Positions 1-13,500 are shown, counted from the first letter of the stretch. The stretch: 64,000 nucleotides of DNA from Eutreptiella sp. 'Long Island Sound 2002' (GCA_964036045.1 OZ038389.1:62758359-62822358); one strand, 5' to 3'. The notes: generated by a model from the letters alone, not told the origin. A program made the numbers and translations.

Positions 1-3000
1 CCTGGGTGCAGCATGTGGTGGTGCCAAGCTTCACACAGCTCGAGCACCCGGGACTCTGGTACTAGCAGCTTACCATTCCGGTAGAGCTTGCCATCTTCCT
101 CAGTCAGCCTCTTTGGCCACTTCTGCCCGTCATCAGGGTCGGTCACAGCCCTATACTCGGCCGCAAAGGCCTCAGACTTGGCGTAGTCGTCAGTCCAGTC
201 GTCCTGGAGGCAAGACTCCGGGAAGAGGTGCTTGTCGGACTCAGCTCTCTCAGGGGCGAGTACTCTGACCGCTCTGCTCACCCTCGTTGCGAGGGGGGCA
301 TCCGCAGCCATGACGACGAAGCATTTTGCACCCTCCTCCTCCATCAGGCGCTCCATTTCAATGATCCTCTTGGCTTTAGCGGTCTCAGCCTCATCGCCAT
401 GGGCAGAGATATCCTGCATGCCCTTGCTGGCGGGATAGGCCCACCTACTGAGACAGTCCGCCACGGTGTTATCCTTTCCAGGAATATACACAACCGTGAG
501 GTCGAACTTGGCCAAGGTCTCATGCCATCTTGCCCGTCGGCAGGCGGGACCTGAGGGGGTGTCCACGTGCTCCTTGTGCCACGACTGCAGACTCTGATGG
601 TCGGTGCAGACGGTGACGGGATGGTGGGCTATGTAACCAGCCCATTTCCTGAGTGCCATGACGATGGCATACGCCTCCTTTTCACGGGGCGTCCACGTCC
701 GTCTCTGGCCTTCCGCCAGGACTCGGCTCCAGAATGCCACGGGCACGTGCCTCCTGTCGTCAAGCACTTGCTCCAACACAGCGCCAATGGCGTAGTCGGA
801 AGCGTCGGTGCGCAGGACGAACCCTCGGTCGGGATCCACCAGGTGCAGACCCACTGCGGATAGCAGCGCCTGCTTCATCCCCTCAAAGGCACGGTCGGAC
901 TCAGCTGTCCAGACCAGAGCCTTCTTGGACCCCTTCTTTGTCTCCTCTCGGTTGCCCTTGAGCATGGTCGTCATGGGGGCTGCATACTCGGCATACATTT
1001 TGATATACCCCGAGTAGTAGTTGCAGAACCCCAGATACGCCCGTAGCTCAGAGACCGTCTTGGGCTTTTCCCAGTGCTCGATCGCGGCCACCTTGCCAGG
1101 TATGGGCTTTCGCTGCCCGTTCCCGACTACATGGCCAGCGAAGACCACCTCGCTTACCGCAATGGTGGCCTTGTCACTGCTGCCCGTGAGCTTGTGCCGA
1201 ACCAGAAGGTCGAGCACTCGAGTGACGTCCCTTTCATGTGCCTCCAGGAGCTCCTCGTAGCTCATACTGGGGTCCCCGGACGCGATGATCACGTCGTCCA
1301 CGAAGGGGTCCGCACAGTCACGCACCGGCTCAAGCAGGTTCTCCAGCATCCGCTGAAAAGCCGCATTGCCGTTGGTAACGCCCATGGGCATCACCTTCCA
1401 CTGGAGAGGTCCAAGTGGAGTGCTCATGGCTGTGCAGGCACGGGACTCCTCGGCGAGAGGCATCTGATGATAACCATGTTTCAGGTCAATCACCGTGAAG
1501 ATCCTCCGCCGGTGTTGCTTTTGCAGCATATCCTCAATGAGGGGCAGCGTATAGCTGTCGTGCAGCGTTTGGGCGTTTAGGCCGCGGTAGTCGACCACGA
1601 GCCGCCACTCACCGGCAACCTTCTTGGGGACGACGAAGCACGGAGAGGCCCATTCGGAGTGGCACGGCTCGAGCCAGCCTCTCTGGATGAAGTCACGGAG
1701 GATCTTCTCCATGGCCTCTTTCCTCTCGCCCCTCAGGGCAAACTCCCGGTGCCGGTACACACGGGGGTCCTGCTTCAGTCGTATCTTGGCCTCGCCATAC
1801 GGTCCACGCACCGGTGGCGGAAACACAGGCTTTCCGCTGAAGAAGGTATCACCATACTTCTGCTTCAGCCTGGCCCTCAATGCCTGGATCTTGGGGCAGT
1901 CATCGGACTCCGCCTTGGCTTTTCCGGGCACTTGAACCACGGAGCTTACTTGAGGGGTAGCTACTCCGCTCGCTTTCGGCTCAGGTGGTCTTCCCAGGTG
2001 GCCCAAAGGGCCATCTCTGGTCTTGCCTCGGAATAGATCGCCGTAGGTGGGTGGGTTACCCCCGATTGGCTCGTCCTGGCTGGACAGGTGGTCCAGTACC
2101 CTCCTTACGAAGGTATCTCCATCATAGGAACCAGAGACGATCGAGTCCACTTCCCACCAGGCTTTGTCCTGGCCTTTGCCCTCACGCTGGTTTCCCCAGT
2201 CGTGAAAGGGCTGATCCATATACCCCTGAACCAGATCCCACTCCTCTTCAGTGAGGGGCTCTTCCGATTCCGATTCCTCGATGTCAACAGGGGGAACCGC
2301 AAAGCATTGCCTCCAAGGCTCCGCTATGATGTGGTTGACACACACGAAGTCCGTGGTGTCGGCCTGATCAAGGCCCCCATCCACATAGTGGAATTCCGTT
2401 GGCCATCTCTGGGGTGGCATGGGCTGTCCCTTAGCGTCCTGATAGACACTCTCTCCAGCCGGTAGGACGACCTTGTTTAAGGTCATGTTGGTCAATGAGG
2501 CTACCCAATGTCGGGTACTTTCCTCCTCGGTGCATCCCATAGGAACAACCAGCACTGCCTTGGAGCGGTCCTTGCGAATCTTCGCTATCGCTCTTGGAAT
2601 GTCCCAACGGGGGCAATGGATCCACATCAATCCCTGATGCGGACCCCAGTGCTTCTTCCACGCGGAGTCCTGTGCGCTCCAGTACTTCTCACACACCCGA
2701 AGAAGGGCGGAGGTTCCTGAAGAGAACGCATCCAGGGCCAGATCCGAAGCTCCCAAGTCCGCGACAACTCGGCTCGCCACTTCCAGCCTTACGCCGTACT
2801 CCTGGTTTGCGGGACCAGTTGGCTCAGTGTCCAGCGCGGCCACTTCGAGCTGATTGCGTTCGGGGTGGATCCATTGGCATTCCACATGGTGCTCAGGTGA
2901 CGAAAGCCACGAGAGTTGGTCGTCCTGGTACAGGGTCATGGAGGCCTGGGCCGGGAGAACGCCGGAGTCCGTCTCCATCATGAAGTCGTACCCGACGATC

Positions 3001-3683
3001 ATGTCCCAGTCCATCTCGGCCCCGTAGAAGCGACCGTGCAGGAGGATTTCCTTGCCGAGGTCTGGGCGGCTCAGCTCACGATGGTTCACGAACTGCAGCC
3101 CAATGGCCGCTTCCTTCGTGCCTCCCACCATGTACTGGCCGTTCGCCACCTTCAGCCTGACAGGCTTCCGACTGTCGGTCAGACACTCTGGTGGAAGTAG
3201 GCCAGCCTTGACCAAGCTGACTTGAGCTCCCGTGTCGACCAACACGTCGAAAACCTTTTCCACTTCCCCGCATAGGGCACGGACCTTAAGATGCAACTGC
3301 CGCTCGCGACCGACACGGCGCACGGCGTGCAAACTCAGGATCTCCGGCCGTTCCAGAAGCTCAACAAGCGACTGGTGCAGGTCGTGGACAATGGGCTCAG
3401 GCTGCCCATCTGCAGCATCCAGCTGCGGTCTGGGTGATCCTCCGATACTCTCGGATAGATCCTGTAGTACATCAAACACATTCTTCGTCGCGAAGGACGG
3501 ACGGGTGCAAGGGTTCGTGCCTTCACTTGCCCTCACCCCGCCTCCGCGACTGGGCGCCGGACCGGGCCTTCCGCCCGCGGCAGTCCCCTTGTGCTTATCG
3601 ACTCCCGGCTGGGATGGTTCGGCGATTCCCACGTCACCATCCTGCGACCGCCCTAGGTGGGGCCCTTGGCTGCAGGGGCTCCG
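1..3683 (-). CDS. pol: pol polyprotein of family C (protease, reverse transcriptase, RNase H, integrase N-terminus), partial
   Basis: Encodes the replication enzymes of the element. Reading down from 3683, the aspartic protease motif LVDTGAQVSLV lies near 3240, the reverse transcriptase has EWRLVVDYRGLN (about 1600) and the catalytic FVDD (about 1300), RNase H begins FVLRTDASDYAIGAVLEQ (about 820), and the integrase zinc-binding segment starts at the left edge (HHHMLHP). I noticed no in-frame stop through these segments, so this pol looks better preserved than that of family D. It has no start of its own: it is exactly in frame with gag upstream and separated from it only by the UAG at 3684-3686, so it is probably made as a Gag-Pol readthrough product. 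The integrase catalytic core lies beyond the window. Confidence 0.85.
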
Positions 3684-3686
3684 CTA
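3684..3686 (-). promoter_or_regulatory. gag/pol in-frame UAG (UAG-CGG), probable readthrough site
   Basis: The gag stop is TAG followed by CGG AGC. The base starting the protease GTC codon (3239) is 447 bases, exactly 149 codons, downstream of the T of this stop, with no other stop between, so gag and pol share one frame. This is the arrangement of gammaretrovirus-type readthrough rather than frameshifting. Confidence 0.65.
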
Positions 3687-6228
3687 GGGGGCGTCGGTTG
3701 TGGAAGAGGGGGTGTTCTCCTCGGCCTCAACGTCGTTGACGCCCTTCTTCCTCCTCTCACTACGAGTAGGCTTCTTGTCCTTGTCCTTGTTCTGGTTGTT
3801 CTGGTTGTTCTCCCTGTTCTTGTTGTCCGACCTGGGGACCCAGTTCCTCTTGATCTCCTGGATCTCCTTGGCCAACTCGGTCCCCTGCGACACCAGCTTG
3901 GAGAGCTCGTCCCTGTCCACCTCCACCTTGGCTTCCCGGATACCCGCGGGCGCACGCTTCTTCGACCCGTGCGCCTTCTTGTAAGCGTCCGTGTCGGCCT
4001 TGTAGATGGGGCATGTTCGGTGGTCATGGTTGAAGCCCCGCTTCCTCCCATAACACACGAAACAGCCCTGAGGGTGAGCTCGTATGAACTCCCCAAAGGA
4101 CAGCGGAGGGTCGCCAATACGGCGAGGGTCCCTCTTCTCCTGCTTCCTCCAACCCTGCTGCAGGGGCTTCCAGTTTCCCGGCTTGCTCCCCGCGCTCAGG
4201 TTCTTGGCCACGAAAGCACACACGGCCACTTCGGCGGGCTCATCGTCGTCGTCATCGTCGACGAGAGTCTCATCGCCGCCGGCTCCCGCTGGGTCCATGG
4301 CAGCTTCCCCGCCAGGTCCCTCGCCAACGTAGTTGACGTCGCGGTCGCCGGGCCTCAACCCGCGGGTGTGGTGGAGGTTTCGGTACTCCTTGAGTACTTC
4401 CTCGCCAACCCACTCCAGGATCTCGTCGCAGCTCATCCGTGCCGGGATGGGCTGCAGACGGATGGTCTGGCCGCTCAACTCACACTCGTCAAGGCGCCAC
4501 ATCGCGGTCTTCTGGCGATCGCCCGAGACGGTGATGAGAAGAGCGTTCCGCAGGGAGTGCCGTTTGACATCCCGGGCCACGTTCTTCTTCGCCCAAGCCA
4601 CCACGTTCGAGTGATACTCTTTGGGGAGCATCATCTTGACCGTGTGGTTGGACTTGGCCCTCTTGGATTCCTCCTTGGTGACCCTCTTGATCCATGCTTC
4701 CGGCAGCATGGAGAGCAGGCGAGCCTGCTCGTCACCCTCGTTCCAATCCTCCACGTTGCGGCGGAAGAGGGTGTATTTCCCTCGGAAGTCCCGCCAATCT
4801 CGTAGGCGAATCTCCCGTCCATCATGCTCAAGCTTGATGGACCTCCAGCGCTTGGCAGCCACCTGCGGAGCGTCCACCCGCTCCTGCTCGTTGAGCCACT
4901 TCTTGGCTTCCTTGAGGGTATTGATTCTCCCCTCCTTGGTCGCCACGAAGTATAGCTCGCCGAGCACTTCAGGCAGGCGGTACCTGAACCGTTTGAAGAC
5001 GTATCTCTCCGCATCCGCGGGAGGCAGGTCTTCAGTGACGGTCAGCCCCGAATCGTCCAGCTTCTCCGAGAAGCGGTCGAGGTTGAGAGGGTTGCCATCG
5101 TACATGGGGGGCTTGATGTCCTTCAAGTCTTCCCACACGGCGGCATCCGCGGCCTTAGAGACCATGAATGCCGGCCGCGAGGTCGACCGAGGTTCCCATC
5201 GGCCTCGCCCACGGACTCCCACGGCCGCCACGTCCATCTCCTCCATGGAATCCCTGTGGCTACGCCGTGGTTCCTCCACGTACGCTGAACCAAAATGTTC
5301 ACGCCGTACTCTTTCCATGTACGCATCCTCATCACGGCGCCGGCGGCTGAGTTCAGCGGCCTCCCGTCGTACACCACGCGGCGGGCTGATGTCGAACTCC
5401 TCCAGGTCCAGATCCAAGTCCTCACCTTCACCGACATCCCACTCCACGTCTCCTCTGGGGACCTCATCCCTGAGTCCACCATAACGTCCACCAGCCATTG
5501 GGATTGGCTCCGGGGCTGGTGCGGGGCGCCGGGGGCGTACCGGTGTCCGCGGTGGAGCACAGCGGTTGCGGCACTCCGCGCTGAGCCACTCATCACGCCA
5601 CTCCTCACTGCCACTGCCGGGCGGCACGCGCTCGTTGCGGCGGCCCGCGCTGTGGTGAGAGGGGGCGGTGAGAGAGGGGGCACTGGCGCTGGGGCGACTC
5701 CTGGGGGCTCCGCCAGGGGCCGTGGGGTCTGCCTGGACCTGGTCCGGGTCACCAGCCGTCGTCCGACGAGCCAGACTCCAGGGGTGGGTGGTCGCTGCCG
5801 ACACTCCCACGGGCTTCCAGCGCGTCCAGCCTCTCCTGCAGGCCGCTGACGACGTTGGTCAGCGACTTGGTCTCGGCCCTGGCGATGTCCAGCTCCTTCT
5901 GCGCGCGCGCGGCGACCCTGGAGATGCGAGCCATCTCGCCCTTGCCCGTGTCTACCTCCAGCTCGAGCAACTGGACTCTTCTGCGGAGGTAGACAATCCA
6001 CCGCCAGGTGGTGTCCGGGTCGCCGTCCCCTGGTGGGTCGTCGGGGTCCCCAGGGGGTCCTCCAGGAGGGCCTCCGCCGGGTCCGCCCGGTCCAGGGGGT
6101 CCTCCCCCGCCCGGTGGTCCGCCTCCAGGGGGTCCTGATGGTCCTCCGCCAGGGGGTCCCGGTGGGTCTTCGCCGGGTCGCCTCGGTGGGTCCGAGGATT
6201 GGCGCCTCTTCGTGATGCCGAAATCCAT
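3684..6228 (-). pseudogene. gag: gag of family C, split by a frameshift
   Basis: Gag forms the particle shell. A likely start is the ATG at 6228 (MDFGITKRR). The N-terminal part holds a long Pro/Gly-rich stretch (about 6180-6010), then a coiled-coil segment (about 5960-5780). That frame stops at 5749, while the capsid and nucleocapsid part is open in another frame from 5810 down to 3684. Family D encodes the equivalent regions in a single frame, so a one-base frameshift near 5750-5810 is the simple explanation; a programmed shift is not excluded. Near the C-terminus there is a zinc-knuckle-like CFVC...H...C motif (about 4060), then a basic region rich in Asn and Lys. The frame ends at UAG, directly followed in frame by pol. 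Confidence 0.75.
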
Positions 6229-6750
6229 GTCGTCATCCTCGCCCGTTGAGGCGGGTGCTGCAGCACTGGATTGGGAGTGCGGCTGGTGCTGGTCAGCCGG
6301 TGGTTGTGGAGGTGGTTGACGCGGCCTTGCTGGTCGGCCCATGGGACTCCAGGTCGGCCGATGGGGCTGATGCAGGAGTCCTGGTCTGTGCACCTCTTTC
6401 ACGGTCGCTGCGCGGTCAGGGCGATGCTCTGGACGGCGCTGCGGGCTCCGTGACGAACTCGGCGCTGTCGCTGGGCGGCGCTGCGAGCCGCTGCGCTGCG
6501 CTGCGAGCTGCTGCGCTGCGCTGCGAGCTGCGAGCTGCGAGCTGCTGCGACGCGCTGCTCGGGGTTGGTGGCCCTGAGTGGCACGCGAGGGTTGGGTAAC
6601 CCCGCGGCGGTGAAACGCTTTTGACGCGTTCCCGTGGGGGGCCGGCCACGGGACGCTGCGGGACACGCGCAAGTGAGCAGGCAGGCAAAGCACTACGCTC
6701 ACAGGGGCATCAATGCGCTCATGTCATGTGACAAAGCGTTTCAGAATCCT
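6229..6750 (-). other. leader of family C with a GCTGCG-type simple repeat
   Basis: Non-coding or weakly coding stretch between the gag ATG and the 5' LTR. It contains a low-complexity run of CTGCG and GAGCTG units at 6480-6551. A candidate primer site lies near 6750 (the plus strand ends CCTTGCCA, so the minus strand reads TGGCAAGG), but I could not match it to a specific tRNA and the LTR boundary here is uncertain. Confidence 0.35.
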
Positions 6751-9572
6751 TGCCACTCTGCAAAGAGGGAACAAAAGTATGTACAACAACACATCGGAAT
6801 ATGTACACATGGGGTTAAGACTGGACTGGGGTAAGGGCATTACAGGACAATAGACACTCAGTCCCAACTCATATCCCAATCCCAGGTCCGACCCTTTCAG
6901 TGGCTGATGGGGGCGGGGGCTCAAACACAACCCATACCCTGCTCAGTCCGGACCCTGAAACCCTGCCAATGGGGGAGGTGTCCCGCACAGCCACAGGCGA
7001 GTTTCTGGGAACCAAGGAGCTTCAAGGCCAACCGACAGTGGCTCTCTATGCTCCATTAACGGCAGGTCCCAACTCCTGTCTGAGCCAGAGATATGGCCCC
7101 GCCATTATCACCCAGGAGTTGGTAGCTGAAAATGGGCTGTTTCAGCCCAAACTGATATTAGCTCCAAAATTCCCAAAATTGACCCCTCGTCCGGACCCGC
7201 CAGAGGTAGGGACGAGGCAACTGACCCTATGCCCTTCGAGTACAAAATCCCTGGAGCCCTCACCCAACCTGGTTCCCTCTGAGGTCCCGGCATCAGGGCA
7301 ACACGGATGAGTCAAGTGGGGTCATGATGCCAAAATCACCAAAATTGGCGTCATTCCCACGCGTGGCTTGCCCGGCCAAGGTAAGGCCAATGGCTCACAG
7401 GGTAGGAGGCAGGACCTAGGACTTATATCTGAGTGTACAACTTGAATTTAGGTCTGGGTTCCCTATGGGCTTAGAGAAATGGGGCCGCCAATTGACCACA
7501 CGGAAGGGGGAAATTGGGGTCCCAAAATTGGGTCATTTTGGCTGCTTGAAATGAGCCAAAATTCGGTGTGCTCCCAATAGTATATCTCCACGCCGGCTTG
7601 GAGATCGGATCCGTCATTCCATACGCAATCCACCGGGAGTCCAACGGAGACTCCCATGCCCTTGGCTTCCAAAGATCTCCATGCCACTTGGCGTGGTGAC
7701 GATCCCAATAGGGTCCACAAATGCCAAAATGGCAAAATTGCCCACACTCACTTTGGGCTAGCGCCTTAACGAAGGTTGCTCCGCTTCGCCCACGTGGTGT
7801 GTGAACCATGGGGACCAATGTCCTTATCACCCATGTCATATATGGTCCATTGGTCCAAGCGTCCGGCGTGCACGAAGGTTAGAACATGGTGCACGGCGGG
7901 CAGCAAAAGTGGAAAATTGCTCAAAATGGCCAAAAATGCGCACACTCATGGTTAGGGCAAATGAGGCACATGCCCGACTCGGACCGGAGTGGGCCATAGG
8001 ATTGGTATCAAGTCATATGTGTCCAACATATCTTTTGGGCGTCGCCCAACTCCTCCGGTATTGGGAATGGCAGGGTCGCCAAGTGAGCCCATGATTTGGG
8101 ATAGTCCCAAATCGCCAACATGGCGGCCACGGTATGCCAAGCCTAAGAGGAGTTATCCGCCGGGTCCAAGATATGCTGGGCACCGAGGTATGTACCCTCA
8201 TATCATACTTGGGTCATGATGTCAATTGAACGCGACGTTTAGATACACGGTCGCCACTTGACATCATGACGGGCCAAAAACGGCAAAATTGGCACAAAGA
8301 CACACAAAGGTGCATTGAAAGGTGCACAATTATATTATAATATCTTTGGCTTGGATCGTGCAATCAACTAATCCTTCTACACACAATGACTTGACACCAA
8401 TGACCTTCGATTCCACATATGTGCTCCACTTGGGGCGCCTTGAAAGGTCACGAGCGCTGCTTCCCAAGTGGACACATGAAATTATGGAAAATTGCAAAAC
8501 ACACACCTTGCTCCCAACGCATCGCTTCGGGCTCACCACACAAGCTTCCCTTCACGAAGGTTAGGCTTGCAATTGATCGTAGGGAGTATGGAGAAGAGGC
8601 TTGCACAATATGAGGTCCATTGGCGGGTTTGGCTTGGAGCAATAGACCCGCCAAATGGGCACGCAACACAACACAAGGCACATACTCCATATTGCCCCAA
8701 AAGGTAGCTCCCCCCACGATATGTCATGCCCCTCCAAGGGCATAACTTTGTGTCAATCGCTCATAGGAACTCAAGGAGAGTTTCTATGCAACACCAACAC
8801 TTGCGCGCTACACTCGAAAGTTATCTTAACGCACGCAATGTCATGGCCAAAGAGTTATAACGCAAACTCTACCCTCTTGACCATGATCCACTACACTAGC
8901 GCGCACGTGTGGAAACGCAAGGCATATAAAGCTTCCTAAATTACGTCGGGAGTATTGTGAATACATCCCACGTTTCCTTATGGTCATTCCTCGCAAGCGG
9001 CACGAGATATGACCCTTACAAGTGGCCTCACGAATCAACTTTGTTTTGCCCATATCTCTGAGTCAAATGGAGGGCAAGATAAAAGGAAAGTTGATTCGTG
9101 CATAGGGAAGCACGTAGGTCCACTCGAAGGAGGTAAAATCAAGTGCGGGGATGTCGAAGTCGAAAATCCGATTTCGACATCCTGAAAAATTCGGATTAAG
9201 GTTGCGAGTGTAAGATGTGAAAATTGTGGAAGCGTCCATGCAGTTCCTGAAGGCTTTGGAGCCTTCGTGACGGATTGCGTTAAAATTTCCATTATAAACA
9301 GTTAAACTGGCGGTTACGGTAAAGTCGCGATCCAACCGCCAGCAGTCAAAACAGTGAATATCAGAACGGAAGCGTAAAACTTGACGGAAACAATATGAAA
9401 ATAAAACCCTGTTGATTCCTGATGTTCTGATATACAAATCTCCGCTGGCGGTGCATCGGTTGCCGATGCGGGGCTTTACGGCACGGAACGGAGCGTCAAC
9501 GGGCATGGGGTTAGTGGACCGGAGACCGGTTGTATGCCGTAACCTAGCCATGGGGTTCTGGGTACCGCTTCA
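6751..9572 (-). repeat. 5' LTR of family C
   Basis: A long non-coding stretch. Its part from about 8690 to 9460 resembles the family D LTR (37900-38660): both have the motifs TTTCTATGCAAC, CACTCGAAAGT, GTGGCCTCACGAATCA and AAAATCCGATT in the same order. The right end is set at 9572 (TTCA followed by CTACCC). The left end is approximate because the 3' LTR is outside the window. No coding capacity was recognised. Confidence 0.6.
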
Positions 9573-10555
9573 CTACCCAGGGGCTCCTCGGTACGTTCTT
9601 TAAGAGAACCTGAGGAGTCCCTTAAAGCTTGCTTGCTTGACAAGGGTAGCTGGTCCTCCAGCGTGTTTGCGGACAGCGTATTATAGGTCACACTGAGAAG
9701 GGTATAATACCTGGAGTGTGGCTTGGTTCCTCCGCCGCAAACGCCCTTTCATTTGCCTCTGTTTTACAGGTGGGCAGGTAGGGTGATTGGTGCAGCAGCA
9801 TTTTTTTATGCCCTGCTAAACAAGGGCGCAGATCACACAAACAAGTAACTCCGCCTCTGCCTGTGGCAGAGCAGGGAGTCCGACTTCATCGACATCTGCG
9901 CCGTGCACGCAAGAGCACCTCTTCCCTCCAAGCCCCTGCAGGGGAAACGCGTTGTGGCGTCCCCTGTTAGGCCACAGTTGCTTAGCAGCGCTGTGTTCTC
10001 TTGTCATTTCACAGGAGGGTCGCTAGGACCCACGACACCTTTGCCTTCGCAACGCCCAGGAGAGTGTGCGTGTAGGAGTGGTAGTCCTGTGTGGGGGCTA
10101 GAGCCAGTTGCCCAGTGCTCGCCCACCAGGATGGTGCCACTGTAGGGTGTGTAGGACCTGTAGTGCGTGTGTCACTGTCCCACCCGTTTCCTGCAATTTT
10201 AGCAGGGTTGGTGGGCTGTGGCAGTGGTTAGGTCAGTGTTTTGGCCATATAGCAAAACGGCGTTTTCATGCCTTCATAGCTTTTGGCCACCCCTCCCTGT
10301 AGTAGACAGATAGGTAGGGAAAACAATACCTGGATTAGTACGCTGGGTATTCCCCAAAGGTTTTGCGCCAGCACAGAAATTGGGCGCTTAGGGGAGGGGA
10401 GACCCGGGGCGTACCCCGTGGCATCAATAAGCCAACCCTCCAGGTTTAGCAAGGGCGCAGACTTGGGTATAATTAGGACACCACTTCTGCGGCTTGCTCT
10501 CAGGACCTTAGGACTAGCACACTCACACATACGCTTTGGCAGGTAAGGGTAAGGT
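9573..10555 (-). repeat. 3' non-coding region of family B element B1
   Basis: Lies downstream of pol. It is almost identical to 19434-20414 in B2 and shares shorter blocks with the family E regions at about 59000-59470 and 61750-62250, for example ACGTTCTTTAAGAGAACC and a block around GGCCACAGTTGCTTAGCAGCG. No open frame with recognisable similarity. Its conservation between families without coding sense suggests a cis-acting role. Confidence 0.6.
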
Positions 10556-13500
10556 TCAGTCCCTAGCTTTAGTCTTGGAGGCAAGCGTCTCAGCTAGCCT
10601 CAGCAACTCACCAAGGTTGTTCTGGGACAAGTAGTCAACCAGAACTGAGTTTAGGCGTCCCTCAGGTAGAACAAATGCAGAGAAGGGCTCCCAGGTGGCC
10701 TCTTCGACTCCAAACCCTTCCCAGAGGGTGAGGAAGCGCCAACCCTGGCGATAGCGGTGGCGTAGGACAGACTTCACCAGGTAGAAGCCCTCCTTAGCCA
10801 TCTCCTCGGCGTTCATGTCGGGGAGTTCACCTTCAACTTCCATAGGGCTGGCAGCCCCTTGTAGGTCCAGAGCGGCGATTTCCTGGTCGTTCAGCTCCCA
10901 CTCCTCCCCACAGAGGTCTTCAGGATCATTGTAGCGCTTCAGGTGCTGAGCAGCGCACACCAGGGTCCCCCCTAGACGGGGAGAACACCGCACAGTGATA
11001 CGGTGACCATCCACAGATAGAATCTTGTACGGCCCGAAGTATGGGTCATCGCTGGTAGAGCGTGGCCAGGCGGGTAGTCGACTGTGGTGCACCAGCACCC
11101 AGTCCCCCTCTTGGTAGGTGGCCGGTACTCGGTGCTTGTTCTTCTCGTTCCACTGACGCTCCCTCACTCTCTGGAGCATAGCCTTGGCCTTGTCCACCTT
11201 CGCTTGTTGCTCTTGGACCCATTCACCCACAGAAGAATGGGTGTCCTCTGGATAGGGGGCATGTAGGAACCATGCCGGGCGCCCGAGGAATAGCTCATGG
11301 GGCGAGTAGCCAGTAGCTGAACTCTCTTGGGAGTTCATCATCAAGGATATGACGGGGAGTAGTCTCACCCAGTCTCTGGTGCGTTTGGTTTTGCACCATA
11401 TCCTGACGTTCTCCTTCAGGACACGAATCTGTCGCTCACATAGGGGGTTGCTCGTGTGAGAGTAGGGAATCCCCGTAGACACCTGGACATTGAGGGATCT
11501 CAGGACCCTCTTGTACCAGCCCGTATCTGAGCGTACTCGTACGTCCTCATCGGAGTTGATCTCCTTGGGCGCCCCATAGACACAAAACCACTCCTCCAGG
11601 AGTATCTTGATAGTCTCCTCCCCGGTAATGTGCTTGGTACAGGGGAACACCCTGGTAAACCTGGTCAACCCACAGGTTACCACGAGGGCGAAGTCATAGC
11701 CCCCGAACTTTGGCATCTCCGTGTAGTCCACGTATAGAACACTGTTAGCACAGTGAGGGATGGGCAGGGTCGAGTAGAGACCTCTGTCCCTGATATCCCC
11801 TGGTTTACAGGACCTGCACGGGCACTTGTCCACGATAGGCTGGAGTGTCTTCAGCAGTTCGTCGTCAGTCCACGTAGTGTGGAACCACTGCTTGAACAGC
11901 CTCAGGGTACGGTCAGCACCCACATGACCGCTGGACTCATGGGTCCACTTCAGCAGCGCTGGGACTCGGTCACTAGGCACCACGTTGCAGTCCTCGTGCC
12001 AGAGGTAGCTCTTGTCCCTCTTCCACTGGTCTTGGTTGACCAGGAGGGGTTCAAGGCGTTTCTCCAGGCGCTTGTAGATATCCCCAAACTCCTTCAGGTA
12101 CTCTGATTGTTGGAGTCCATCCAGGGGGCGTATCATGGTCATATTCAGGTCCAGGTGTACGTCCATACGGCTGAACGCCTCCTTAGCCAGCGCTTCAGAT
12201 CGGGCACCAATCAGGGCGTCGAAGTTGTTGCGGCTGATGTAGTCGGCACACTCGTTCTTCACTCCCTGGATATGGTGTACCGTCAGCCGTAGTTCACTGA
12301 GGTAGGTCCACCAGCGCCGTAGCTTGGCCTTCTCAGGTGGGGGACCCTTCTGGAAACTGCGGACCGGTTCTTGGTCGCACAGCCAGACCACAGGGTTACT
12401 CCCCAACAGTCGTGCTTGTGAGGATAGCACCAGCATACCCGCGAGCAGTTCCTGCTCATAGGTGGAGTAGTTCCCCCTGGCCTGGTTCCACTTCCAGTTC
12501 CAGTGGCCCAGAGGTACTAGGACCCACTTGTCGTCAGGGTAGCTGTGCTTGAGGGTTCCATCTCGGTTGAGACCTTCCGTCCCCCATTGGGAAATGGCCG
12601 AGTCGAACTCCTCCTTCTCCAGTGCTTGCCATTGGAACAACGTTCCACCACCGCCCACATTGCTGGCGTCGGTCACCAGGATAATCTCCCCTTGTGCCCT
12701 AGGCACGCCCAGGCACTTAGTGTTGGCTACCTTGTCTTTGAGCTCATCAAACGCTTGTTGCTCTTGTGGGCCCCAGCGCCAAGTAGTACTCTTCTTGATC
12801 AAGTCCGTCAGAACGGCGCTGGTATAGGTGAAGTTCTTGATGTGGCGGCGATAGAAGTTGCATGCCCCAATGAAACTGCGTACATCATGAAGTCCTTTCT
12901 TGGGGACTTCGTGTCGTACCTTGGCATCCATCAGGGGTTTGGCCTTAGAGGCCGCTGGGGTCCACCACCCATAGCCAACGTCGAACCCCAGGTACTGCAT
13001 GGTCTCCTGCATGAACTCACACTTCTCCAGCTTGAGTCGAGTGTGGTTTTCCTGGCAGACCGCAAAGAACTCACCCAAGAGGATTAGGTGATCCTCCTGG
13101 GTATTAGTCCCGAGGCATACATAGTCGATGTGAGCCTCCATCTGGGCACCACGGGATATGAGCTCCTGCGCCTTAGGTCTCCTTCGTAGGATGGACAAGA
13201 TCTTGTTCATCAGCTCTTGGAATAGAGCGGGTGCGTTAGCCACGCCAAACGGCATGACCTTCCACTTGAACACCCTCCCCTGAGGGGTGATGAAGGCCAG
13301 TAGTTCCTGTGCGTTGGGCGTCAGGTCCACTTGCCAGAATCCGCTTCGCTTGTCCATTTTGGTCTTGTAGCGACAGGAGGCTATCTTCTCCAGGGTAGAC
13401 TCCATATTGGGAATGGACCCTGAGTGGTTCAGCGTCTTCTTGTTCAGCTCTCCATAGTCCACTACCAGCCGTTTGGCTGTAGACCCAGGTTTAGCCACCA

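Larger units (their letters stand above)
1..9572 (-). mobile_element. Ty3/gypsy LTR retrotransposon, family C, 3' end outside the window
   Basis: Reading on the minus strand, this block runs from a 5' LTR (right end at 9572) through a leader, gag and pol, and leaves the window inside the integrase. The order protease, reverse transcriptase, RNase H, integrase places it in Ty3/gypsy. The LTR begins TGAAGC on the minus strand, as in the family D element at 36469-49614, and the proteins are clearly related to D. The right flank (CTACCCAGGG...) continues a sequence that is uninterrupted at 19432 (GGCTACCCAGGG), so element C inserted into the 3' non-coding region of a family B element. A 4-bp duplication CTAC is expected at its other end, which is not in the window. 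Confidence 0.85.

Noticed and set aside
3657-5484. Plus-strand frames of 382 and 287 codons
   Set aside because: They are antisense to gag of family C, whose minus-strand frame has zinc-knuckle and capsid features.
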